Assembly (NCBI GenBank): GCA_023249935.1
Contig: JAHFBQ010000011.1
Coordinates: 1 to 24,245, forward strand
DNA: 24,245 nt
From: a bacterium
GTDB lineage: Bacteria; Babelota; Babeliae; Babelales; RVW-14
Reading direction: 5' to 3'
Shown here one piece after another: positions 1-8,040 of this stretch. Position numbers and translations under genes: made by a program. The stretch's first letter is position 1. The number at the start of each line of letters is the position of its first letter. A model generated the notes under the pieces. It was not told where the DNA came from and did no database searches. It worked only from the letters and a program-made list of their open reading frames with translations.

Positions 1-396
1 TTTTAGGTTGGCAGCTTGATCTTGAGGTGTTACCGGTTTGCCAGCTTGTGCTTTGAGTAACGCTTCAAGTTGCGTTAGATCCATGCCAGCAGCAGGTGTG
101 GTTGCTCTGCCGCCACCACCAAGCGATTGGATGTCAAGTTGTATGCCAGGCGGTACAGCGCCAGATTGTTGCGCGCCTTGCATGAGCAGCTGTAATTTTT
201 GCGTGTCAGCAGGAGACAGTTCGCCTCGAGCCTGTTTAGCCATAAGCTCTTGAATAAGTTTTAGGTTGGCAGCTTGATCTTGAGGTGTTACCGGTTTGCC
301 AGCTTGCGCTTTGAGCATCGCTTCAAGTTGCGTTAGATCCATGCCAGCAGCAGGTGTGGTTGCTCTGCCGCCACCACCAAGCGATTGGATGTCAAG
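1..396 (-). repeat. Near-identical 138-bp direct repeat, 258-bp period
   Basis: Positions 1-138 and 259-396 are almost identical (a few substitutions near 48-60 versus 306-318). The offset is 258 bp, or 86 codons, so the repeat is in frame within the giant repeat protein. The amplified peptide includes LDIQSLGGGGRATTPAAG and a following TQLEA-L-KAQAGKPVTPQ block. Such low divergence points to recent duplication or gene conversion. More copies may lie beyond the left edge. Confidence 0.85.
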
Positions 397-2346
397 CCCG
401 CCACCTTGTGTGGCGACGGTGCCTGCTTGTTGAACAACAATTTGTTGTTGTCCTTTATCAAGCAAGCCGCTTTGACCAGAAGCGAGCATCAATTTTTGTA
501 AGCGAGCTTGATCAGCTGGTGAGAGCTGACCGGATTGTGCTTTTGCTAAAAGGTCTTGAATAGCTTGGGCGTAGGCAGCTTGTGTAGCAGGATCAGCGGG
601 ATTTGCGCCTTGCTTTTGCATCATGATTTCAAGTGATGAAAGTTGGTCAGTTGGATCAGCACTTTGCATAATGCTTTGGATGCTGATTGGGCTTGGTGCA
701 GGGACGGCAGCGGGTAGCATGGATTTGATAACAAACTGCTGTTGTGCAGGGTTGATTACAGGGCTATTGCCAGCATCATTTAAGAGTAATCGATATTGTG
801 CTTGTTGTTCTGGTGTCATAGCGTTCAGTTGTCCTTGCAGCCCTTGCAACGCTTGAGCATAGGCATTTTGAATTGCTGGGTCAACAGGCGGGCGTGTGCC
901 TATCATAAGAGCCTTGAGCGCTTCCATGCGCTGTGTTGGATCTTGAATTGCCATTGCCTGATTGATTGCATCAACCGTTGGTATAGGTGCGATTGCAGGG
1001 AGCATTTGTGTTTGTACATATTGCTGTTGTCCTGGTGCTAAGAAGCTGCCTTGTACTGCATCACCTAAGATGGAAGTGAAAACAGTTCGTTCTTGTGGTG
1101 TCATGGTAGCAGCTTGCGCGGCGAGTTGGCTGAGAGCTTGAGCGAACGCATTTTGCGTTTCAGCATCAAGTGGTATGCCATTGTATTGACTCATGAGTTG
1201 TTGTAGTGCAGCCATTTTTTCTGCGGGTGTGCCATGAGCCATAATTTGTTGGATGATTTGCGGATCAACCGGTATGTGTACCAGGGGAACCATTGTCTGT
1301 TGTACAAATTGTTGTTGTGCAGGGGTTAAGATTGGGCTTGTAGTTACGCTGCCAACAAGGCCTGCTAGCTGGATCATGATATTTGGATCAAGTAAGTGGG
1401 CGTTGTTTACGAGGCCTTGTAGGGTGCCGGCAACAATGTTTTGTGTTTGCACATCAATTGGTTTACCGCCAGCCTTATCAACAAGTGCCTGCATAGCAGC
1501 AATTTTTTCTTGTGGGTCTTGCAAGTTTGCAACAAGTGTTGCATTGTGTTCATTTGGTGTTGAAGTAAGTGCAGGGAGTGATGCCTGCAGTGTTGGTACC
1601 ATTGTTTGCGGAACAAGGTTGCTTGTTGCCGATGTCTTTACCAAATTGGCAAGTGACGCAATGGTTGCAGGATCAAGATGGACGCTTGTATCGACTAAAT
1701 CTTTAAGTGCCTGTCCAAAGGCCTGTTGGCTCGCGTTATCAAGTTGTTTGCCTTGGTTTGCTTGTGCGACTGCAGCCATTGCTTGAATTGTAGCTGCGGC
1801 ATTAGGTTGAGCAAACGCGGCATCAATGGCGCCTTGGAGCGGGGATGGGGTTAATTCATTTTCAAGTGTTGGGATAAGCGTAGCTTGTATATATGCTTTT
1901 TGTTGATCATTGAGTATGGTGCTGGCAACAGATTTTTTGAATAACGTGATCATTGCCGAGAGATTTGCTTTGTGTTGTTCCGGCGATACGGCTTGTCCGG
2001 TGATGGCTGCAGCTTTGTGAGCTGCAGCGGTAGGAGCCATGGTTTGCGCGTGTGTAGCGGGTGGCGTAGCCGAGGCTACAGGGGCTTTGGCAGCCTTTTT
2101 TGTTTTTTTCTTCTTTTTCTTTGGTGTCTTGGCACCAGCTTTTGGGGTGGCAACCGCACTTGGGGATGCTACAGATCCGGTATCTAAAACTGGTGCTGCA
2201 TCTGCCGCGGCTTTCTTCTTCTTCTTCTTCTTACCTTTTTTCTTGCTCGCTACAGGGACCGGTGCGGCTTGTGCTGCAACAACAATATCAATGCCACTTG
2301 TGCTTAAGAGTGCGAGTAGTGTGACTAGGCTTTTTTTCATTTTCAT
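1..2346 (-). CDS. Giant secreted repeat protein with polylysine tracts (partial, C-terminus outside window)
   Basis: No known family was recognised. The frame is open from the ATG at 2346 to the left edge (782 codons, no stop). The N-terminus (MKMKKSLVTLLALLSTSG...) looks like a Sec signal peptide ending near residue 26. Two lysine-rich clusters separated by Ala/Pro/Thr linker follow (about residues 34-45 and 65-80). The rest is Gln/Ala/Leu-rich repeats of about 96 residues, with recurring features such as DPTQRMEALKALM, a QNAYAQAL helix and an AQQQFV block. These resemble the repeats of the 1576-residue protein upstream. Near the left edge a 138-bp segment is duplicated 258 bp apart. The start overlaps the stop of the preceding gene as ATGA, with AAAAAGG seven bases upstream, so translation is probably coupled. 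An exported helical surface or effector-like protein is inferred; an alternative start is the ATG at 2340. Confidence 0.8.
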   Translation of the reverse strand, partial: MKMKKSLVTLLALLSTSGIDIVVAAQAAPVPVASKKKGKKKKKKKAAADAAPVLDTGSVASPSAVATPKAGAKTPKKKKKKTKKAAKAPVASATPPATHAQTMAPTAAAHKAAAITGQAVSPEQHKANLSAMITLFKKSVASTILNDQQKAYIQATLIPTLENELTPSPLQGAIDAAFAQPNAAATIQAMAAVAQANQGKQLDNASQQAFGQALKDLVDTSVHLDPATIASLANLVKTSATSNLVPQTMVPTLQASLPALTSTPNEHNATLVANLQDPQEKIAAMQALVDKAGGKPIDVQTQNIVAGTLQGLVNNAHLLDPNIMIQLAGLVGSVTTSPILTPAQQQFVQQTMVPLVHIPVDPQIIQQIMAHGTPAEKMAALQQLMSQYNGIPLDAETQNAFAQALSQLAAQAATMTPQERTVFTSILGDAVQGSFLAPGQQQYVQTQMLPAIAPIPTVDAINQAMAIQDPTQRMEALKALMIGTRPPVDPAIQNAYAQALQGLQGQLNAMTPEQQAQYRLLLNDAGNSPVINPAQQQFVIKSMLPAAVPAPSPISIQSIMQSADPTDQLSSLEIMMQKQGANPADPATQAAYAQAIQDLLAKAQSGQLSPADQARLQKLMLASGQSGLLDKGQQQIVVQQAGTVATQGGGLDIQSLGGGGRATTPAAGMDLTQLEAMLKAQAGKPVTPQDQAANLKLIQELMAKQARGELSPADTQKLQLLMQGAQQSGAVPPGIQLDIQSLGGGGRATTPAAGMDLTQLEALLKAQAGKPVTPQDQAANLK

Positions 2347-2858
2347 TGCTGAGCCTTTTTTGTTTTTAACTTGTTATTTTTGCCCTTTGTCGTCCCGGAC
2401 TTAGATCCGGGATCAACCCTTTTTGTTGCCGGAGTTTTACGTGATTTTGCTTTAGTACGTTTTTCTTTGCTGGCCAGTTCTTTTTTTCTCGTTGAGCTAG
2501 TTTTGGTTTTTGTTGCGGCTTGTTCCTCTGTGCGGCCGTCAAATAGCTGCTGTGCAGCGGTTGCGTACGCATCCTGTGCTTTGGCGCTAACTGGACGATT
2601 GCCGACTTGTTCTACCTCCTTATTGAGACTGCGCACGCGAGCTTCTAGGGTTTGCTGAGCCATTGCTTTTGCAGTTTCTTGAATGAGTGCTTGATCTGCT
2701 GCTTCACTTGCAGCGGCCGTCGTTGCCAAGGCTATGCCGCCCACAGGACCTTGAGGTGTGCCCGGCGTAGTTTGCAACGAAGCCTGGACTGTGACTATGT
2801 TACCAGTGCTCATGCCCAATAAAGCGAGGATTGGTAGTAATTTTTTTGTCTTAACCAT
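2343..2858 (-). CDS. Small secreted basic protein (stand-alone C-terminal module of the neighbouring giant protein)
   Basis: A 171-residue protein of unknown function. MVKTKKLLPILALLGMSTG... is a typical signal peptide, with likely cleavage after VQA at about residue 26. The mature part aligns by eye with the last ~140 residues of the 1576-residue protein. Shared landmarks are a LI-E---AM helix, VGNRP, a QxAYA--QQLF segment and an identical AKSRKTPAT before the lysine-rich tail. Residues about 147-156 (RVDPGSKSGT) are encoded by a GC-rich palindromic repeat and have no counterpart in the larger paralogue. The gene overlaps the upstream gene by 8 bp and the downstream gene by 4 bp, so it is the middle member of a coupled operon. 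The strongly basic tail suggests binding to an anionic partner, which is inference. Confidence 0.8.
   Translation of the reverse strand: MVKTKKLLPILALLGMSTGNIVTVQASLQTTPGTPQGPVGGIALATTAAASEAADQALIQETAKAMAQQTLEARVRSLNKEVEQVGNRPVSAKAQDAYATAAQQLFDGRTEEQAATKTKTSSTRKKELASKEKRTKAKSRKTPATKRVDPGSKSGTTKGKNNKLKTKKAQQ
2389..2417 (-). repeat. GC-rich palindromic element inside a coding sequence
   Basis: The 7-bp arms TCCCGGA (2393-2399) and TCCGGGA (2406-2412) flank a 6-nt loop within a GTCGTCCCGGAC...GATC context. It belongs to the same family as the intergenic copies near 7884, 12162 and 13998. It lies in frame in the 171-residue secreted protein and supplies the peptide VDPGSKSGTT just before the lysine-rich tail. 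Confidence 0.75.
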
Positions 2859-5800
2859 TATTTAGCCTTTTTTTCTTTTTTGTTTTTTTCTTGCCAGCTT
2901 CCGGGGCTGTGGCTGGGGCTGCTGCTGAAGCTGACTGATCTGTGGCTGGCGTAGCCTGTGCTTTCTTCTTCTTCTTACCTTTTTTCTTTTTCTGTGTGGT
3001 TGCCGGTGTTTTGCGTGATTTTGCAGACGCGCGTTTTGCTTTACTGATTATTGCTTTTTTATGATCTGTACTTGTAGATGTGCCGGTAGCTGTCGGTCCT
3101 GCTGAGCGACTGGTAAATAATTGTTGTACTACCGCGGCGTATGCATTTTGTAGTGCAGCACCTAATGGACGGTTGCCAACTTTTACAAGCACTGCATTGA
3201 TGCCAAGCATACGATCTTTAAGTGTTGGTAAAGTCATGGCTTGTTGGATTTCTCGAATTAAGGTCTCATCGTTTGCATCAGGGCTTGCAGCGCCCGGCAC
3301 AGCATGGGGTTGCCCGGCGGAGTCCTGAGACGAAGCCAGGGTACTCAATTGACCAGATTGTTGCAGTCCAGGGAGAGTCGGTTGTGTTTGTGTTGCGCTA
3401 CCTTGTGTTCCTGGTAATCCGGCTGAGCCTGTTGGTGAAGGCTGTGGCATGCCGCTGAGTTGTCCGATATGTTTAAGGCCACTGGAAAGTTGTTGTCCTT
3501 GAGCTCTTTGTCCGGTTGTACCTGGTAGGCCAGTCATGCCTCGTTGACCAGGTAGTTGTAGACCACCCAGAGCGGGTTGTGTTTGTGTTGCGGTGCCCCG
3601 TGCTCCCGGTAATCCGGTTGGCGAAGGCTGAGGCATACCGCCGACGAGTTGCTCGATAGGTTTAAGGCCGCTAGAAAGTTGGTGTCCTTGAGCTCCTTGT
3701 CTGGCTGCACCAGGTAGGCCAGACAGACCTCGTTGACCAGGTAGCTGTAGTCCTGAGAGTGTCGGTTGCGTTTGGGTTGCGCTGCCTGTAGCGCCGGGTA
3801 GGCCGCCGAGTTGAGCCGGTCTTTGTAGGCCAGTGCTACCAGCGACGCTGGTGAGTTTTGCGGTGATGCTTGGGAGTATTGTGTTAAGTTGTGTTTTAAA
3901 GTCTGGACTTAAGAGCGAGTTTGTACCAAGGCTACCAACAAAACCAGCCAAGTTCCTGAGGAACAGCGGATTGGTAGACGGTGTGTTAAGAAGAGAGTTG
4001 ATACCATTTTGTAGTACCGCCTGTAACTCTGCTGGAAGTGTTGCATTTGGGTTAGCTGCCATAAATGCTTGCAGTGCTGCAAGACGTGCAGCAGGATCTT
4101 GGATTGCAAGAGCTGCTTGTAATTGTTGTGCTAGAGTGTTGCCTGTCGCTCCTGGTAAACTTGCAAGACCAAGTTGACTAGCTGTTTGCAGGCGAGGTGG
4201 TGTTGCGCCTCCCGTTTGTCCGGCCGTAGCACCAGCAAGGCTCAGCGCATTTGCGCCAATGGCAGTTGATGCTGCAAGTCCTGGGAGAGCTGTCTTAATA
4301 GCTTGTTGAGAAGCTAGGTCGATTGCAGTAGAACTCTGTGCTTGGTTGAGCATGGTAGCCAACTTGCCGAGTACTGCAGGGTCAGTTGGCTTGGTTGCGA
4401 TAAGTGATTGCAACCCTTGGCCAAGTTGTGCTTGCGTAGCCGGTGTTACATCTTTGTCTGTAGCGCTTGCCATTACTTGATTCATCAAATCTATTTTTTT
4501 AGCTGGATCAGTCTCAGTAAGAGCTCGTTGCATACCAGTCAACAGATCAGCGTTATCGCCATCCTTCTTAAGGCCTGGCAAGAGTGTTTGATTAAGCAGT
4601 GAGACGCCCTCTTGGCCTACAAGGCCAGGCTGTGCTGCGGCTTGAGCAGCAGTTCTTGCTAGTGTGCCAAGTGCTGCAGGGTCAAGAGCACTGCGGCCAT
4701 CGGCAACTTTCTTGAGGCTGCCTTGTAATAATTTTTGTTGCTCTGGCGTGAGTGTTTTTCCTTGATTAGCCGTTACAAATTTTGAAAGAGCATCGGCTTG
4801 CAGTTTTGTATCACTAAGCCCACCAATGTCGGCAAGGCCTTTGGTGAGTCCAGCCTTATCGAGGTCAGCTGTAATGGATGGTAACAGACCGCCCATTTGA
4901 GTTTTAAACTCAGGAGAGACTAGGCCGCTGGTATTCAAGCCGCCAACAAGTTTATTCAGTGTATCAAGTGCTGCTGGATCAAGTGCTGCGCGGTTAGTGG
5001 CGAGTGTGTTGATGCCATCTTGGAGCATTTTTTGTAAGTCGGGAGACAACGATTTGCCGGCATTGTCGGCCATGAATTTTTGTAGCGCTGCAAGGCGTGC
5101 TGTAGGATCTTGAATTGCTAAGATGTCTTGAAGTGTTTTTCCAAGCCCTGCCTTATCAAGATCAGCATTAATGGCTGGTATCAAGAAACCCATTTGGGCT
5201 TTAAAGTCTGATGAAAGTAAGGCGTTGTTGCCAAGGTCGCCTACCGTTTTTGCCAAGTTACCAAGTGCTGCTGGGTCGAGTGCACTACGGCTATCGACAA
5301 CTTTCTTGAGACTGTCTTGTAGTGTTTTTTGTTGTTCTGGGGTGAGTGCTTTATCTTTGTTAGCGGTGACAAATTTTGAGAGCGCGTCTGCTTGAAGCTT
5401 TGCATCACCTAGGCCGGCAATGTCGGTCAGATTTTTGGTGAGTATAGCTTTATCAAGATCAGCTGTAATGGATGGTAACAGGCTGCCCATTTGAGTTTTA
5501 AACTCAGGAGAGACTAGGCCGCTGGTGTTTAGGCCGCCAACAAGTTTATTCAGTGTATCAAGTGCTGCTGGATCAAGTGCTGTACGGTTGGTAGCGAGTG
5601 TGTTGATGCCGTCTTGTAAGGTTTTTTGTAATGTTGATGGCATTGTTGCATTAGGATTGGCTGCCATAAATTTCTGCAACGCTGTAAGGCGTGCAGCAGG
5701 GTCTGTGATTACCAGTGCATCTTGTAACTCTTTGCCCAACGTGGCATTGGTAAGATTAGTATTAATGCCGGTCAGCGCGGTGTTCATCTGAGTTTTAAAG

Positions 5801-7581
5801 TCAGGTGTTAGGAGGCCACTGTTGCTCAGGCCGCCGACAAATCCAGCCAAGTTTTTGAGGAAAACCGGATCAGTTGATGGAGATTTTATCAGTGCATCGA
5901 TGCCATCTTGTAAGGTTTTTTGTAATGCTGATGGCATTGTGGCATTAGGATTGGCTGCCATAAATTTCTGCAACGCTGCGAGGCGTGCAGCAGGGTCTGT
6001 GATTGCCAGTGCATCTTGTAACTCTTTGCCCAACGTGGCATTGGTAAGATTAGTATTAATGCCGGTCAGCGCGGTGCTCATCTGAGCTTTAAAGTCAGGT
6101 GTTAGGAGGCCACTGTTGCTCAGGCCGCCGACAAATCCAGCCAAGTTTTTGAGGAAAACCGGATCAGTTGATGGTGAGGTGACGAGAGCGTTGATACCAT
6201 CTTGTAATGCCTTCTGTAGATCGGTGGAAAGTGTTTTGCCTGTGTTGTCAGTCATGAATTTTTGTAGTGCTGCGAGGCGTGCGGTTGGGTCTGTAATTGC
6301 CAGAGCATCTTGTAACTGTTTTTTTAGTAACGCGTTTGCAATATCTGCCTGGAGTGCTGTAATCCTGCCTTGTATAATGGCCTTGTCACTGTCAGCAAGT
6401 AATGGACTAGTAAGGGCGCTGTTGAGCAACGCGAGCAGATCATTACTTGCTTGGAGGTTATCGGCAGGGCGCATACCAAATAGTTTTTGCAAGGCATTGA
6501 TATAAAGTTTTTGTGCGCTTGTTGATGGCTTTGAGCTGGCACCAGAAGCTGTAGCAGCTTGTATGGCTGTGAGCATGTCACCGAATGAAGTTTTGCTTAG
6601 AGCGTCAATAATGCTCTTTTCTGTAGCGAGGCTAGCGAGCATCGCTTTAATTTGTGCTTGTTGTGCGGCGGTGAGCAGTGAGGTTGTTGATGCTTGTGTT
6701 AAGAGGTTTATCAATGCGGTGATTTCCTCTGGACTACGGTTGTCACGAGTATTGAAGAATTGTGATAGTGTGGTGAAGTTTAGGTTCTGGGTAAACTCTT
6801 CAAATTTCTTAGCTTGGTCTTGTGTTTGCAATGGCGTGGTTGTGCTGAGTGCATTTGCGTAGACGGTATCTTTGGCCGCTTTGCGCAAAGAGCTTTCAAT
6901 TGAGAGCGTATCGATTTTTGCAGCGAGATCTGCAGTGTTTGTACTTGCTATGAGTGTTGATGTTTTGGCACGAGTGAATAGTGTATTTAAACGATCTTGT
7001 AGTGCGGGTGTCTGTGTTGTACGAGTAGTGTATATGGCGGTTAACTGTTGGTAGAAAAGACCTTGAATTATTGGATCAAAAGCGGTTGTTCCTGCCGCAG
7101 CTAGTGAGCTTTGAATATTGCTCAACTGCTGGGCGAACTCTTTTGTATTTTTATTTTGTACGATGAATTGCTCTACCGTGGTTGCTCGCTGATAACCGGC
7201 CACTGTTTTTTGTTGGTCAGCAGAAAGCATTGGGCTTCGTTGAGCAACATCGAGCATCAAATTTAAATCTGAAAGGTCTACTGTAGAGCTGGCATCCTTA
7301 TATAGTGGAAGGCGGCCATTGAAGACTTTGGTAATGAGGGTACCCAATATTTGCTGTGTTGGCGCATCGAGTGATGTTGGATTGGTTACATCACTAAGAA
7401 AGTCATTAAGCTCGGAGATTTGTTCTTCCCAGTCGGCTTCTTGGTCTATATCTGCAAGCGTTGTCTTGACGGCGGCCATGTCGGCAGCGGCTCCGAGAAG
7501 ATTGGAGCTGCTACAAGTCATCACGCCAAGCAGGACCAATATCCATGCATGGTGTTTAAAAATATGGTTAAAAATCTTCAC
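2851..7581 (-). CDS. Giant secreted repeat protein, 1576 residues, ~98-residue helical repeats
   Basis: No known family recognised. It starts with GTG at 7581 (GTG AAG ATT TTT), with AAGGGAG four bases upstream. Residues 1-33 form a signal peptide; a Cys at about 23 follows VMT, a poor lipobox. Residues ~40-420 look like degenerate helical repeats. Residues ~420-1250 hold about eight units of ~98 residues with the pattern DP-ARLAALQKFM, then Q--LQ-GI--L, then L-NLAGFVGGL, then LL-PDFK-QM. Residues ~1250-1400 are a Gly/Pro/Gln-rich block of 63-65-residue repeats (GLQLPGQRG, ATQTQP). The C-terminal ~140 residues form a module with VGNRP and AKSRKTPAT followed by lysine clusters. Its stop overlaps the next gene by 8 bp. 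A helical solenoid exposed at, or secreted from, the cell surface is inferred. Confidence 0.85.
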   Translation of the reverse strand: MKIFNHIFKHHAWILVLLGVMTCSSSNLLGAAADMAAVKTTLADIDQEADWEEQISELNDFLSDVTNPTSLDAPTQQILGTLITKVFNGRLPLYKDASSTVDLSDLNLMLDVAQRSPMLSADQQKTVAGYQRATTVEQFIVQNKNTKEFAQQLSNIQSSLAAAGTTAFDPIIQGLFYQQLTAIYTTRTTQTPALQDRLNTLFTRAKTSTLIASTNTADLAAKIDTLSIESSLRKAAKDTVYANALSTTTPLQTQDQAKKFEEFTQNLNFTTLSQFFNTRDNRSPEEITALINLLTQASTTSLLTAAQQAQIKAMLASLATEKSIIDALSKTSFGDMLTAIQAATASGASSKPSTSAQKLYINALQKLFGMRPADNLQASNDLLALLNSALTSPLLADSDKAIIQGRITALQADIANALLKKQLQDALAITDPTARLAALQKFMTDNTGKTLSTDLQKALQDGINALVTSPSTDPVFLKNLAGFVGGLSNSGLLTPDFKAQMSTALTGINTNLTNATLGKELQDALAITDPAARLAALQKFMAANPNATMPSALQKTLQDGIDALIKSPSTDPVFLKNLAGFVGGLSNSGLLTPDFKTQMNTALTGINTNLTNATLGKELQDALVITDPAARLTALQKFMAANPNATMPSTLQKTLQDGINTLATNRTALDPAALDTLNKLVGGLNTSGLVSPEFKTQMGSLLPSITADLDKAILTKNLTDIAGLGDAKLQADALSKFVTANKDKALTPEQQKTLQDSLKKVVDSRSALDPAALGNLAKTVGDLGNNALLSSDFKAQMGFLIPAINADLDKAGLGKTLQDILAIQDPTARLAALQKFMADNAGKSLSPDLQKMLQDGINTLATNRAALDPAALDTLNKLVGGLNTSGLVSPEFKTQMGGLLPSITADLDKAGLTKGLADIGGLSDTKLQADALSKFVTANQGKTLTPEQQKLLQGSLKKVADGRSALDPAALGTLARTAAQAAAQPGLVGQEGVSLLNQTLLPGLKKDGDNADLLTGMQRALTETDPAKKIDLMNQVMASATDKDVTPATQAQLGQGLQSLIATKPTDPAVLGKLATMLNQAQSSTAIDLASQQAIKTALPGLAASTAIGANALSLAGATAGQTGGATPPRLQTASQLGLASLPGATGNTLAQQLQAALAIQDPAARLAALQAFMAANPNATLPAELQAVLQNGINSLLNTPSTNPLFLRNLAGFVGSLGTNSLLSPDFKTQLNTILPSITAKLTSVAGSTGLQRPAQLGGLPGATGSATQTQPTLSGLQLPGQRGLSGLPGAARQGAQGHQLSSGLKPIEQLVGGMPQPSPTGLPGARGTATQTQPALGGLQLPGQRGMTGLPGTTGQRAQGQQLSSGLKHIGQLSGMPQPSPTGSAGLPGTQGSATQTQPTLPGLQQSGQLSTLASSQDSAGQPHAVPGAASPDANDETLIREIQQAMTLPTLKDRMLGINAVLVKVGNRPLGAALQNAYAAVVQQLFTSRSAGPTATGTSTSTDHKKAIISKAKRASAKSRKTPATTQKKKKGKKKKKAQATPATDQSASAAAPATAPEAGKKKTKKKKRLNNG
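3381..3830 (-). repeat. Gly/Pro/Gln-rich repeat block, 63-65-residue units
   Basis: Units begin near 3381, 3576 and 3765 (offsets 195 and 189 bp, both multiples of three), the last one partial. Each encodes GLPG--G-ATQTQP-L-GLQLPGQRG, then GLPG and a QLSSGLK--GQL segment. The unit differs from the ~98-residue helical repeat of the same protein and separates that region from the basic C-terminal module. It is not a strict Gly-X-Y collagen repeat. Confidence 0.7.
5606..6169 (-). repeat. Two near-identical copies of the 98-residue repeat (294-bp period)
   Basis: About 5606-5875 and 5900-6169 match almost base for base at an offset of 294 bp (98 codons). Both encode LGKELQDAL-ITDPAARL, LQKFMAANPNATMPS, PVFLKNLAGFVGGL and LLTPDFK-QM. 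A second pair (near 4865-5010 and 5459-5604) sits 594 bp apart, which suggests duplication of two-unit blocks. The near-identity at nucleotide level implies recent expansion or ongoing homogenisation. Confidence 0.85.
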
Positions 7582-7642
7582 GTTTCTCCCTTTTTTCTAC
7601 ATAAAATATTTTCAAATTATAATTTTGCAATACTACAGAATC

Positions 7643-7672
7643 ACTATAGCCTTTCTATTTTGCTTAAATCAA
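7643..7672 (-). promoter_or_regulatory. Candidate promoter of the giant repeat-protein operon
   Basis: Reading the minus strand, TTGATT (7672-7667) and TATAGT (7648-7643) are separated by 18 nt, about 60 bp upstream of the GTG start at 7581. The surrounding sequence is AT-rich. This is a pattern match only; other weak -10-like boxes lie closer to the start. Confidence 0.35.
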
Positions 7673-7777
7673 TAATTAACGGGATGTCGTTTTAGGGGAG
7701 CTATGCGTGAAGTTGCTGATTATCTATTGGTTATTAGTATTGGGGTATAACAGTACATTAAAAACAGGCAAAAAAGA

Positions 7778-7807
7778 TTGATTTTTGCGTTTTTATGCTG
7801 ATACAAT
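7778..7807 (+). promoter_or_regulatory. Candidate extended -10 promoter upstream of the nitroreductase
   Basis: TTGATT (7778-7783), an 18-nt spacer and TACAAT (7802-7807), preceded by TG at 7799-7800 (an extended -10). It points toward the nitroreductase at 8108, which would give a ~290-nt leader containing the MITE-like inverted repeat. No convincing small ORF or RNA was seen in the leader. Confidence 0.4.
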
Positions 7808-7883
7808 GGGGCTTGTGCTGATGAGCTTAGGTGTAAAAAACGTGAGTTGGAAGAGCTAAATAAGAAATGAAGCTGTTACTAGT

Positions 7884-8040
7884 ACGTCGTCCCGGCGAAG
7901 GCCGGGATCCAGGCTCAACTTTAAAACTGTATAGTTTCTAGAGCTTTCTTCTTCTGTGCGTGGAAGCATTCCAAAATTTTGCCCAAAAAGAATAGAAAGA
8001 TTCAGGAAAGCCTGGATCCCGGCCTCCGCCGGGACGACGT
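7884..8040. mobile_element. MITE-like element with 32-bp terminal inverted repeats
   Basis: The ends 7884-7915 (starting ACGTCGTCCCGGCG) and 8009-8040 are inverted copies, 31 of 32 bases matching. Each end itself contains the palindromic core CCCGGC--AGGCCGGG. The ~93-bp interior is AT-rich and non-coding. No target-site duplication or transposase was seen. The element occupies most of the 526-bp spacer between the repeat-protein operon and the nitroreductase, downstream of a candidate promoter, so it may form a large hairpin in that leader. The remaining spacer (7582-7883) is AT-rich with only the promoter-like motifs listed. A 77-residue ORF through the element is not regarded as a gene. 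Confidence 0.7.

Noticed and set aside
1253..1786. 177-residue plus-strand ORF (and other long plus-strand ORFs within 1-7500)
   Set aside because: They are antisense to the repeat-protein genes, Cys/Ser-rich with no domain, and explained by biased codon use of Ala/Gln/Leu repeats on the minus strand.
1..7581. CRISPR-like interpretation of the repeated sequence
   Set aside because: Repeats are long (138-294 bp), in frame and coding, with no short direct repeats separated by unique spacers and no cas genes.
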